A DNA stretch of 64,000 nucleotides from NCBI GenBank assembly GCA_017616165.1, contig JAFZYR010000029.1, forward strand, positions 1 to 64,000, given 5' to 3'. Source of the stretch: Treponema sp. (GTDB lineage: Bacteria > Spirochaetota > Spirochaetia > Treponematales > Treponemataceae). Both the position numbers and the translations under genes were made by a program. The number at the start of each line of letters is the position of its first letter. The stretch's first letter is position 1. Below the pieces are notes generated by a model. That model was not told where the DNA came from and made no database searches. It worked only from the letters and a program-made list of their open reading frames with translations. This document shows positions 33,515 through 41,807 of the stretch, in pieces.

Positions 33515-34225
33515 TTATTTTATAAAATCTTTGTTAAAAATATAACCCTTTCCAAACTCAGTTTTGATATATTGTGCATTGGATGGATCTGCTTCAAGCT
33601 TTTTGCGCAGTCTTTGTACATAAACTGCAACAGCGGTAATGTCGCCGTACTGAACCTTCCATACATCATTAAAGATTTTTTCTGGAGAAAGCACTGTGCC
33701 GGCATTTTTTATAAGATATTCCAGAACATCATATTCCTTTGTAGAAAGCGGGATTTTTTTGCCGTCCTTTTTAAGAACACAGCTGTTAAGGAGCAGGGTA
33801 TAGTCACCAAATTCAATAACATCCTCGGAGGTGGTCTTTGAAAGATTTTTGCGTCGCAGGTTTGCCTGAACTCTTGCAACAAGAACGCTTGGCGAAAAAG
33901 GCTTGGTAACAAATTCGTCTGCACCGTATTGAAGCCCGTTGATAATATCTTCATCTGCATCGCGGGCACTTACAATCATTACAGGAATCTCTGCCTTGAA
34001 CATTTCGCGGAATTCCTTAAGAAAATCAAAGCCGCTCATTCCCGGAAGATTCAGATCAAGAATAAGCAGATCAAGCTTTTGTCCTGTACTCAAGGCTTTA
34101 AGCGCATCCTCTGCATTATAAAAGGGATAAGGTTTGATCTGGCTTTTTTCCAGATACATGCAGACAAGCTTTGAAATAGACTCTTCATCTTCAATAACAA
34201 AAACCTCAGGCATTTTTTCGTCCAT
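33515..34225 (-). CDS. OmpR/PhoB-family response regulator
   Basis: 236 residues. The receiver domain has acidic pocket VIEDEES, phospho-acceptor LLILDLNLPG (Asp57) and TKPFSP. The C-terminal winged-helix DNA-binding domain includes PLSTKEYDVLEYLIKN and YVQRLRKKLEADP. Transcribed with, and before, the kinase gene. GGAGG precedes the ATG. Two TATAAT boxes upstream (34257-34262 and 34298-34303, minus strand) may be its promoters; the second has TTGTTA 19 bp further up. Confidence 0.95.
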   Translation of the reverse strand: MDEKMPEVFVIEDEESISKLVCMYLEKSQIKPYPFYNAEDALKALSTGQKLDLLILDLNLPGMSGFDFLKEFREMFKAEIPVMIVSARDADEDIINGLQYGADEFVTKPFSPSVLVARVQANLRRKNLSKTTSEDVIEFGDYTLLLNSCVLKKDGKKIPLSTKEYDVLEYLIKNAGTVLSPEKIFNDVWKVQYGDITAVAVYVQRLRKKLEADPSNAQYIKTEFGKGYIFNKDFIK

Positions 34226-34350
34226 AAAAACCTCCGCAAGTGTTTTACTTAATTCAATTATAATAACAAAATCGGAAAATGGAATATTTTTAATTCGATT
34301 ATAACGGTTTATTAATTATCTATAACAAGTTTTTTATATATAATCATAAG

Positions 34351-34512
34351 AAAAAATAATATGCTCCCAGTCGCAAAACGGAAGCCAAAACCGCTGGCTA
34401 GCCTGCTTGACGCTGTTTGTTGCAATGGAACTATTGACATGACGCTCCAGCGGCATTCAACAAACAGAGTCATTTTGTCTTCCGTTTTGCTCCCTCGCGC
34501 ATATTATTTTTT
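34351..34512 (-). repeat. Structured repeat element, copy 2 (inverted relative to copy 1)
   Basis: Terminal arms AAAAAATAATATGC (34351-34364) and its complement at 34499-34512. Next come nearly perfect inverted repeats around GCAAAACGGAAG, and the same inner CTGTTTGTTG/CAACAAACAG repeat as copy 1. It fills most of the 418-bp gap between the response regulator and flbD; the rest of that gap holds AT-rich promoter sequence on either side. In orientation it is the reverse complement of 30036-30183. Confidence 0.75.
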
Positions 34513-34538
34513 AAATGACTTTTTTTAAAAAAAAATTC

Positions 34539-34566
34539 TTGAAATATAAATAAAATGGTTTATAAT
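34539..34566 (+). promoter_or_regulatory. candidate promoter of the flagellar operon
   Basis: TTGAAA (34539-34544) and TATAAT (34561-34566) with a 16-bp spacer, and the ATGGTT context directly before the -10, as in the lepB promoter. A housekeeping-type promoter would fit treponemes, whose large flagellar operon is not sigma-28 dependent (established for T. pallidum; inferred here). It lies 78 bp upstream of flbD. Confidence 0.55.
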
Positions 34567-34643
34567 TGTATTAACTTTATATATTCTGTGAATATTTTAA
34601 AGAAAATACTTGACTTATTGTCAGTATATATGGAAAATTAAAA

Positions 34644-34844
34644 ATGATAGATTTATTGCGGTTAGATGGGAAAATTTATTGGGTGAATCCGCACATGATC
34701 GAAGCTATGGAAACGACTCCTGATGTAACATTAACTATGTTATCGGGCCGTAAAATCATTGTTCGAAATTCCCCCCAAGAAATAATCCAGAAAATCATTG
34801 AATATCGCAAAAAGATCGGCATTGATAAGCAAGAGGTCTTGTAA
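34644..34844 (+). CDS. flbD: flagellar protein FlbD
   Basis: 66 residues, small, of the FlbD family: MIDLLRLDGKIYWVNPHMIE and RKIIVRNSPQEIIQKIIEYR. First gene of this operon and translationally coupled to motA (TAATG). In other treponemes flbD follows flgE; here nothing flagellar precedes it, so the operon begins at flbD. Its function is poorly defined. Confidence 0.92.
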   Translation: MIDLLRLDGKIYWVNPHMIEAMETTPDVTLTMLSGRKIIVRNSPQEIIQKIIEYRKKIGIDKQEVL

Positions 34845-35626
34845 TGGATATAGCTACAATAATTGGTATTGTTGGTGGTGCAGCCATGATCGTCATGTCT
34901 GTAATTACATCCGGTGGTTCCCTCATGGGTATCATCGATGTTCCGTCTATGGCGATGACTATTGGTGGTTCTTACTTTGCCATGTTCATTGCTGCTCCAA
35001 TTAAAAAGGCACTTGGTCTTTTTAAGATTATGGGACGAGCTTTTAAGGTGCCGGACTTTGGTGAAAAAAATATTGTAGTAAATATGCAGGCGTTATCCGA
35101 AAAAGCCCGACGCGAAGGTATTCTTGCCCTTGAAGATGGACTTGACGACCTGGATGACCCATTTATGAAAACAGGCCTTCGTCTCGTAGTAGACGGTACA
35201 GACGGAAATATCATCCGAGCAATCATGGAAAACGAAATGAACCAGACAGAAGCCCGCCATATGGAGTGGATCGGCGTTATTAACGTATGGGCCGGTTTTG
35301 CTCCTGGTTTTGGTATGATGGGTACTGTAGTAGGTCTTATTGGTATGCTTCGTAACTTGGAAGATAAGTCTTCTCTTGGTCCTAACATGGCCGTTGCTTT
35401 GATTACAACACTTTACGGTTCCATGATGGCCAACTGGCTTATTTCTCCGTTCGCAAGTAAGCTTCTTGCTCATAACCAGCAGGAAATGCGTACAAAAGAA
35501 ATGATTATAGAAGGTGTTCTTGCCATTCAGGCTGGTGAAAACCCGCGTATTATGGCACAGAAGCTTCTTACATATCTGGATCCTGCAACAAGAAAGGCTA
35601 TCGAAGCCGATGTTCTTAAGGATTAG
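34844..35626 (+). CDS. motA: flagellar motor stator protein MotA
   Basis: 260 residues, four hydrophobic segments (about 3-22, 30-50, 150-170, 178-198). GFAPGFGMMGTVVGLIGML and LYGSMMANWLISPFASKL are typical MotA. Forms the proton (or sodium) channel with MotB, with its large cytoplasmic loop contacting FliG. Between flbD and motB, short spacing. Confidence 0.96.
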   Translation: MDIATIIGIVGGAAMIVMSVITSGGSLMGIIDVPSMAMTIGGSYFAMFIAAPIKKALGLFKIMGRAFKVPDFGEKNIVVNMQALSEKARREGILALEDGLDDLDDPFMKTGLRLVVDGTDGNIIRAIMENEMNQTEARHMEWIGVINVWAGFAPGFGMMGTVVGLIGMLRNLEDKSSLGPNMAVALITTLYGSMMANWLISPFASKLLAHNQQEMRTKEMIIEGVLAIQAGENPRIMAQKLLTYLDPATRKAIEADVLKD

Positions 35627-35639
35627 TTAGGAAAGTTAG

Positions 35640-36368
35640 ATGGGAAAGAAAGCAAAGGAACCTGAAAAACCGTCGACCGCGTGGCAAGGTACTTACGGTG
35701 ACATGATTACGTTAATGCTCTGCTTCTTCGTAATGCTTTACAATCCATCAGAGGTGGATGTAACGCAGCTGGCGACTATCACTCAGAGTCTCCAGATGCA
35801 GGAAACAGAATCAACCTCTGGCGGTCTTTCACTGTCTGCAGGTCAGCTTTCGGATCTTGGAAACAACATAAACTCACTTCCATCCCTTGAAAAAGGAAAA
35901 TCTCTTGGTCTTGCAAAGAAAAAGGCAGTAAGTCTTTTTGCACCGGACGTAAAAACAAATAAAATTACCATTACAAGTGATGAGCGCGGACTTGTAATAA
36001 CCCTGCTTTCCGACAACTTTTTTGAAGAGGGAAGTGCAGAGCTTAATATAAACGAAACCCGCGAAACCCTGCTGCGCCTTGCAGAATTCTTCCGTTCGGC
36101 AGAGGTTCAGGACAGGCGCTATAGAATAGAAGGACATACCGACAATACTCCGGTAGCCTCAGATTCAATTTTTCCAAGCAATTGGGAACTTTCTGCTACA
36201 AGAGCAGTAAATGTTTTGCACTATCTTGCCGATTATGGAGTAGATGAGAATAAGTTTTCTGTAGCGGGCTATTCCGATACAAGACCTAAGTTCTCAAACG
36301 ATACGGCCGAAGGTCGTGCTTATAACAGACGTGTAGATATTATAATTCTAGACGAAGGACATTTTTAA
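35640..36368 (+). CDS. motB: flagellar motor stator protein MotB
   Basis: 242 residues. The N-terminal TM helix [19 protein letters not shown] contains the channel Asp (about residue 22). The C-terminal OmpA-like peptidoglycan-binding domain shows [10 protein letters not shown] and [15 protein letters not shown]. The linker of about 100 residues would hold the plug. Follows motA. Confidence 0.96.
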   Translation: MGKKAKEPEKPSTAWQGTYGDMITLMLCFFVMLYNPSEVDVTQLATITQSLQMQETESTSGGLSLSAGQLSDLGNNINSLPSLEKGKSLGLAKKKAVSLFAPDVKTNKITITSDERGLVITLLSDNFFEEGSAELNINETRETLLRLAEFFRSAEVQDRRYRIEGHTDNTPVASDSIFPSNWELSATRAVNVLHYLADYGVDENKFSVAGYSDTRPKFSNDTAEGRAYNRRVDIIILDEGHF

Positions 36369-36401
36369 TGTTAGTATCATTATTTAATAATGGAGGGGAA
36401 C

Positions 36402-36959
36402 ATGGCAGATGATGAAGATTTGAACCTTGATGACGGCGGTGCTGCAGCAGCTCCTGCTAAAAAGAAGGGTTTGGGTAATCTTTTTTCCGGTCTCTTAAAA
36501 TGGATTATTATTGGAATTGCTGCAATAATTGTAATCATTGTAGTTGTATTCGTTACAGTAAAAATCGTAAGCAAGAACAGTGCTAAAAATGCCTACAACC
36601 CTAATGTAAGTGCAGAAGAATATCAGGGACAGCGTGAGCTTTACGACTGGTACAAATCAATCGGTGTAATTCAGACCTTTACATGCGATGAAAATGCCGC
36701 AACAGTTCGTGTAAATGTTTTCCTTGGTTATAAAAAAGACGATAAGGCAACTTCTACAGAAATTACAGCCCGCTCAGTTGAATTAAAAGACTTTTTGCGC
36801 CGCTATTTCCGTGGAAAAACCGCTGCAGAGCTTAAAAACTCAAATAACGAAGAGAAATTAAAGATGGAAATACGAAATGGAATTAACGATAAGGTTCTTT
36901 CCAGTTCAAAAATCCGTGATATAAGTTTTGATCAATTAGATGTAATTGAGCAGAATTAA
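36402..36959 (+). CDS. fliL: flagellar basal body-associated protein FliL
   Basis: 185 residues. A short charged cytoplasmic start (residues 1-25), one TM helix (about residues 36-60), and a periplasmic domain with FLGYKKDDKAT and the C-terminal EKLKMEIRNGINDKVLSSSKI pattern of FliL. GGAGGGG at 36392-36398 selects the ATG at 36402 over an ATG 12 nt upstream. Stabilises stators around the motor. Confidence 0.92.
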   Translation: MADDEDLNLDDGGAAAAPAKKKGLGNLFSGLLKWIIIGIAAIIVIIVVVFVTVKIVSKNSAKNAYNPNVSAEEYQGQRELYDWYKSIGVIQTFTCDENAATVRVNVFLGYKKDDKATSTEITARSVELKDFLRRYFRGKTAAELKNSNNEEKLKMEIRNGINDKVLSSSKIRDISFDQLDVIEQN

Positions 36960-36976
36960 AAAAAGGTGGAGTGTGA

Positions 36977-38014
36977 ATGAACGAGGTTCTGTCACAGGAC
37001 GAGATTGACCAGCTCTTAAACGCAATCAGCTCGGGCGATACCGATACCGATGAGTTTAAGCCGGTCAATAGTACCCGCAAAATAAAGATTTACGACTTTA
37101 AGCGTCCTTCAAAATTCTCTAAGGAACAGCTGCGTACGGTCTCAAACATGCATGAGACCTTTGCTCGTTTAACGACAACAAGTCTTTCTGCACAGCTGCG
37201 TTCGCTTGTTCATGTACACGTTGCTTCGGTAGATGAATTGACCTACGAGGAATTTATTCGTTCCATTCCAACTCCTACCACTCTTGCAATTATTAATATG
37301 GATCCGCTCAAGGGTAGTGCGGTTCTTGAAATTGACCCGGCAATTACCTTCTGTATGATTGACCGTCTGTTTGGTGGACGCGGTGCTACTTCAAGCAATA
37401 AAAACCGTGACCTTACAGATATTGAGCAGGAAGTAATGGAAGGTGTAATTGTACGTATCCTTGCAAATATGCGTGAAGCCTGGACCCAGGTAATTGATTT
37501 GCGTCCTCGCTTTGCTCAGATAGAGACCAATCCTCAGTTTGCACAGATTGTTCCGCCAACTGAAATGGTCGTTCTCGTTACTCTTGATACCAAGGTAGGT
37601 GACGAGGAAGGAATGATGAACTTCTGTATCCCATATCTTACAATTGAACCTATTGTATCTAAGCTTTCTACACAGTTCTGGTTCTCTTCTGTAAGAAGAA
37701 GCTCTACAACACAGTATCTTGGAACAATCAAGGGACAGATTTCTTCTGTAGACATGGATATTGTGGCAGAAATAGGAACTATAAATATTCCTATCAGGGA
37801 TGTTCTTGCCCTGCGCACAGGAGACATTGTACGTCTTTCGAGCATAAAGGTAGGAGATCCGCTTACATTAAATATTGGAAACAAGAAAAAGTTTTACTGT
37901 CAGCCTGGTGTTGTCGGTAAAAAAATGGCTGTACAGATAACAGGAAAGATCGAAGAAACCGATGCGGAAGAATTCGAAGAGCTTTCCGTAGAAGGAGACG
38001 AATCGTATGAGTGA
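36977..38014 (+). CDS. fliM: flagellar motor switch protein FliM
   Basis: 345 residues. The N-terminal CheY-binding peptide LSQDEIDQLLNAI is followed by the FliM middle domain (SLSAQLRSLVHVHVASVDEL, FCMIDRLFGGRG). The C-terminal SpoA domain ends DPLTLNIGNKKKFYCQPGV. Overlaps fliY by 8 nt. Confidence 0.97.
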   Translation: MNEVLSQDEIDQLLNAISSGDTDTDEFKPVNSTRKIKIYDFKRPSKFSKEQLRTVSNMHETFARLTTTSLSAQLRSLVHVHVASVDELTYEEFIRSIPTPTTLAIINMDPLKGSAVLEIDPAITFCMIDRLFGGRGATSSNKNRDLTDIEQEVMEGVIVRILANMREAWTQVIDLRPRFAQIETNPQFAQIVPPTEMVVLVTLDTKVGDEEGMMNFCIPYLTIEPIVSKLSTQFWFSSVRRSSTTQYLGTIKGQISSVDMDIVAEIGTINIPIRDVLALRTGDIVRLSSIKVGDPLTLNIGNKKKFYCQPGVVGKKMAVQITGKIEETDAEEFEELSVEGDESYE

Positions 38015-39236
38015 TGGTGCTATCTCACAAGATGAAATTGATGCTTTGCTTTCGGGAGTTGCCGTTGACGGCCTGAATTCTTCGGGTCATGTTGGAAACG
38101 GTCCGAGTTATCATATTGATATACCGACTCTTCAGCAGCTTGCAGAAGATCTCAAGCCAAAACTGGAAGAAAATGTCAATAAATATACCGGTGCCTCTTT
38201 TACAGTAGAAAACCCTGTTGTTGAGCTTAGCGACAGAGACAAGGTTCTTGCTCGTCTTCCTGAGGTTGTAGTAGGAATTAATGCCGATTACAACGAAGGT
38301 ATTAAGGGAAGTCACCTGTACATTCTTTCTTCAGACTTTTCTCTTAAGCTTTTTACACTTGTAAATAACGAAGAAGCTACAGAAGTAGATGACATGGTTC
38401 TTTCTGTAGTTTCCGAAATTGTGGCAACACATGTTAGTGCCCAGATAAATCAGCTTGATTCAAAGCTTCCTGGAATTACTTATGCAACTCCGGAAAGTGT
38501 AAACGAATCTAAGGCAATGATCATGTTCCCTCAGGGAGAATTTGTGCTTACAAGCTATCCGCTTACTCTGGATGGCAAGGCCTATACTCTTTGGGAATGT
38601 CTGAGCGGCGATGCTGCAGAAAAGATTTCCAATGCTCTTGGTGGTGGTGCAGCTGCTGCCGAAGACGATTCAATGGCAAGCCTTGGTATGGATGCCTTGA
38701 ACGGCATGGGCATGGGAGCCGACGCTGGTGCCCAGATGGGAATGGGTGCACCAATGGGCGGTGCAATGCCTAATATGGGAATGCAGCAGGGCATGGGTAT
38801 GCCTAATATGGGAATGGCAGGTATGGGCGGAATGCAACAGAATATGGGTATGCCTAATATGGGCGCAATGGGCGGCATGCAGATGCCAAATATGGGCGTT
38901 AATATGGGAATGAATGTCCCGAACGTACAGTCTTTGCAGTTCCCGAACCTTGCTGCCGGAGTAGGAAACGGCGAACAGGGCAACATCGGTCTTATCATGG
39001 ATGTATTCATGGAAATGACCGTAGAGCTTGGTCGTACAAAGCGTTCTATCAAGGATATCCTTGGTATGGGTGAAGGTACAATCATCGAGCTTGATAAGCT
39101 TGCCGGTGAGCCTGTAGATATCCTTGTAAATCATAAGCAGATTGCCAAGGGAGAGGTAGTAGTTATCGACGAAAACTTTGGTGTTCGTGTAACTGAAATT
39201 CTTTCTCCTATGGAAAGGGTAAGCGACTTGAACTAA
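38007..39236 (+). CDS. fliY: flagellar motor switch protein FliY/FliN with Met-Gly-rich linker
   Basis: 409 residues. FliM-like N-terminal peptide AISQDEIDALLSG, then a CheC-like domain (residues about 30-210). A linker of about 80 residues, extremely rich in Met, Gly, Asn and Pro, follows (residues about 226-310, repeats of NMGM and GMGMP type). The C-terminal SpoA/FliN domain contains VELGRTKRSIKDILGMGEGT. Spirochaete fliY genes usually have a variable linker; this one is unusual in composition. Confidence 0.94.
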   Translation: MSDGAISQDEIDALLSGVAVDGLNSSGHVGNGPSYHIDIPTLQQLAEDLKPKLEENVNKYTGASFTVENPVVELSDRDKVLARLPEVVVGINADYNEGIKGSHLYILSSDFSLKLFTLVNNEEATEVDDMVLSVVSEIVATHVSAQINQLDSKLPGITYATPESVNESKAMIMFPQGEFVLTSYPLTLDGKAYTLWECLSGDAAEKISNALGGGAAAAEDDSMASLGMDALNGMGMGADAGAQMGMGAPMGGAMPNMGMQQGMGMPNMGMAGMGGMQQNMGMPNMGAMGGMQMPNMGVNMGMNVPNVQSLQFPNLAAGVGNGEQGNIGLIMDVFMEMTVELGRTKRSIKDILGMGEGTIIELDKLAGEPVDILVNHKQIAKGEVVVIDENFGVRVTEILSPMERVSDLN

Positions 39237-39260
39237 AACCGATTTTTTAGGGTGGGGAAA

Positions 39261-39905
39261 TTGGTAAAAAATATAAAATCTCTTTTTTGTATCTCATTAT
39301 TATTTGCATTAACCTTTAATTTTGTTTTTGCTCAAAGCACCTCAAGCTCAACAGCTTCGACTGATACAGTTGTGTCCGGTTACCAGCCGTCTGCCTTTGA
39401 AACAAACACAGACTATTTTGCCGAGCCTTCTGGAGAAGCAAATACAACTGCAATAACAACAAAAACCGGAACTGCAAAAATGATCATAAAAATGATTGTA
39501 GCTCTGGTTTTAGTAGTTGCCGCTCTTTACGGTATAATGCTTTTCTTTAAGAAAAAAAATAATCCTACTCAGAGTGATGACGACTTTATGCGTCGTGTAT
39601 CCTCACTCAATTTTGCTCCCGGAAAATCTATAGAGGTTGTTACTCTTGTGGACCGCTGCTTTATGCTTGGAGTTACCGACAGCAACATAAACCTCATTGC
39701 CGAAATTACAGACAAAGAAATGATTTCGGCCTTAAACTTAAATTTTGACAAAAAACAGAACACAAAAAAGCCAATGAACTTTTCTGATGTTCTTGAAATA
39801 TTCATGCCTAATGGACCAAGAAACAGAACGAATGTTTATCAGAATACAGAGCAGGCTGTAGAAAATCTAAGCACAGCAGGAAACGAGGAAGATGAAAACA
39901 AGTAA
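39261..39905 (+). CDS. fliO: flagellar biosynthesis protein FliO
   Basis: 214 residues: a cleavable-looking signal sequence (about residues 1-25, ending FVFAQ), a low-complexity Ser/Thr stretch, one TM helix (residues about 72-92, MIIKMIVALVLVVAALYGI) and a cytoplasmic tail. FAPGKSIEVVTLVDRCFMLGV matches the FliO domain. Start TTG 39261 follows GGTGGGG; a GTG at 39252 is the alternative. Overlaps fliP by 14 nt. Confidence 0.85.
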   Translation: MVKNIKSLFCISLLFALTFNFVFAQSTSSSTASTDTVVSGYQPSAFETNTDYFAEPSGEANTTAITTKTGTAKMIIKMIVALVLVVAALYGIMLFFKKKNNPTQSDDDFMRRVSSLNFAPGKSIEVVTLVDRCFMLGVTDSNINLIAEITDKEMISALNLNFDKKQNTKKPMNFSDVLEIFMPNGPRNRTNVYQNTEQAVENLSTAGNEEDENK

Positions 39906-40710
39906 ACGACTTGCCTTAGCTTTGATTCTCTTTTTCCTCTCGCTTGGTGCAGTTTTTGCTCAGTCAACCTTTCCGTCAGGCTCTACCCAGGGAACTACAG
40001 AGCAGAATGAAACCATGCGTCCTGTTCAGATTCCTAACGTAGCAATTCAGATTACAGAGCCTCAGAGCGGCCAAGAGGTTGCCTTTAGCGTAAGACTTCT
40101 TTTACTGCTTACAGTGCTTACTCTTGCACCTAGCATCCTCATTCTGGTTACCTGTTTTCTTCGTTTTTCAATTGTACTGGACTTTATCAAGCGAGCGCTT
40201 TCGCTGCAGCAGGTTCCGCCAACCTCGGTATTAAACGGAATCGCTTTTTTTATGACGCTCTTTATTATGTGGCCAACGTTTACAACCATGTACAATAATT
40301 CCTTTAAGCCGCTTTCTGACGGACAGATTGGAATTGAACAGGCCTATAAAGAAGCCGAAGCACCAATCCGCGAATTTATGTTTACACAGATGTCTGATGA
40401 CACCACCTATATCAAGCTTTTTATGAACATGTCAAACCTTGATAAACCGGAAACTCCTGCAGACGTTCCAACCTATGTACTGGTTCCATCTTATATCCTG
40501 CACGAGCTTACCGTAGCCTTTAAAATAGGTGTGCTGCTGTATATTCCATTTATAGTCATAGACATGGTTGTCGCAAGTATTCTTATGGCAATGGGTATGA
40601 TGATGCTTCCGCCTGTACAAATTTCCATGCCATTTAAATTAATACTTTTTGTTCTGGTTGACGGCTGGGGACTTTTGACCAATCAGCTGTTTATTTCCGT
40701 TATAAGGTAG
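39892..40710 (+). CDS. fliP: flagellar type III export protein FliP
   Basis: 272 residues with a signal sequence (about 1-24) and four hydrophobic segments. The FliP signatures LILVTCFLRFSIVLDFIKRAL, TSVLNGIAFFMTLFIMW and ELTVAFKIGVLLYIPFIVIDMV are clear. Core of the export gate with FliQ and FliR. Confidence 0.97.
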   Translation: MKTSKRLALALILFFLSLGAVFAQSTFPSGSTQGTTEQNETMRPVQIPNVAIQITEPQSGQEVAFSVRLLLLLTVLTLAPSILILVTCFLRFSIVLDFIKRALSLQQVPPTSVLNGIAFFMTLFIMWPTFTTMYNNSFKPLSDGQIGIEQAYKEAEAPIREFMFTQMSDDTTYIKLFMNMSNLDKPETPADVPTYVLVPSYILHELTVAFKIGVLLYIPFIVIDMVVASILMAMGMMMLPPVQISMPFKLILFVLVDGWGLLTNQLFISVIR

Positions 40711-40717
40711 GTGCAGT

Positions 40718-40987
40718 ATGACAATTGGAGAAGTCATTTCTATCATGCGCGGTGCAGTAACGGAAATAATTTCTATTATTGGACCGGTTCTTGGTCTTGC
40801 ACTTATAGTAGGTCTCGTTGTTGCAATTTTACAGGCAGTTACCTCAATTCAGGAACAGACCCTTACATTCCTGCCTAAGCTTTTAGTAATACTTTTAGCA
40901 ATTGCCCTGCTTGGTGGTATGATGTTCACCTCTCTAGGTGATTATACCGTAGCCCTGTTTAACCGCATACCAGATTTTGCAAAGTAA
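40718..40987 (+). CDS. fliQ: flagellar type III export protein FliQ
   Basis: 89 residues with two TM helices (about 17-37 and 50-70). LIVGLVVAILQAVTSIQEQTL is the FliQ signature. Located between fliP and fliR with short gaps, as in nearly all bacteria. Confidence 0.96.
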   Translation: MTIGEVISIMRGAVTEIISIIGPVLGLALIVGLVVAILQAVTSIQEQTLTFLPKLLVILLAIALLGGMMFTSLGDYTVALFNRIPDFAK

Positions 40988-41000
40988 AAGGAATTGAGCC

Positions 41001-41807
41001 ATGCTGGATACCATTCTTTTACAGGCTCCTTTATATCTCCTCGTTTTTGCAAGATGTCTGGCTCTTATAATGACGCTCCCGCTTTTTTCTACAAGAGCTG
41101 TTTCAAGAATTGCCAAAATTGCCTTTGCCGGATACATGGCCTTTTTTATGATGGGCGTTGCAGACCTTAGCATTTACAATTCTTACATAGGTGAAGACGG
41201 TGCCTTTTCAATCGTCTATATTTTTCTTGTGCTTGGCGAAGCCTTTATCGGAGTAATAATAGGCTTTTACATTACAATCATTTTTGCAGCCTTTAGTACA
41301 GCCGGTCAGTTCACAGCCTTTCAGATGGGCTTTAGTGCCGCCAGTACCTACGATGCCATGGCTCAGGTAGAAAACCCTCTTATGGGTCAGTTCTTTAACT
41401 TTATTGCCATGCTTGTGTTTATGCAGAACCAGTGGTTCCAGCGGCTTTTTCTTGGAGGACTTACCTCAAGCTTTAAAACGCTCACCGCCATTGGAATTGC
41501 ACAGTCGAGTCAGACTCTGGTTTCCTTTATGCTCAAGGGACTTACCAAGCTTTTTGCCGATGCGCTCATAATTGCACTTCCCATAATGGGAACCCTGCTT
41601 TTAATAACAATCTGTACTGGTCTTCTTTCCAAGGCCGCACCACAGATGAACCTTCTGTCAGAAGGTTTCCCAATAATGATTTTAACGGCATTCTTTTTAA
41701 TCATGCTGCTTTTGCCTTCAATGTCCGACTTCTTTGTACGCTCGTTTGCAGGAGGATTTAAGGCGCTTGAGGATTTGTTTGCAGGAATAGGAAGAGGTAT
41801 ACAGTAA
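41001..41807 (+). CDS. fliR: flagellar type III export protein FliR
   Basis: 268 residues, about six TM helices. FARCLALIMTLPLFSTRAV, GEAFIGVIIGFYITIIFAAF and GQFTAFQMGFSAAST are typical FliR. The stop is followed directly by the GTG start of flhB. Confidence 0.96.
   Translation: MLDTILLQAPLYLLVFARCLALIMTLPLFSTRAVSRIAKIAFAGYMAFFMMGVADLSIYNSYIGEDGAFSIVYIFLVLGEAFIGVIIGFYITIIFAAFSTAGQFTAFQMGFSAASTYDAMAQVENPLMGQFFNFIAMLVFMQNQWFQRLFLGGLTSSFKTLTAIGIAQSSQTLVSFMLKGLTKLFADALIIALPIMGTLLLITICTGLLSKAAPQMNLLSEGFPIMILTAFFLIMLLLPSMSDFFVRSFAGGFKALEDLFAGIGRGIQ

Noticed and set aside
34600-34643. sigma-54 or sigma-28 promoter for flbD
   Set aside because: No GG-N10-GC element or TAAA...GCCGATAA motif is present; TTGACT at 34610 has no matching -10 box.
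38670-39134. Minus-strand ORFs opposite the FliY linker (His/Pro-rich)
   Set aside because: They arise from the repetitive ATGGGN coding of the Met-Gly linker, with no homology signal.
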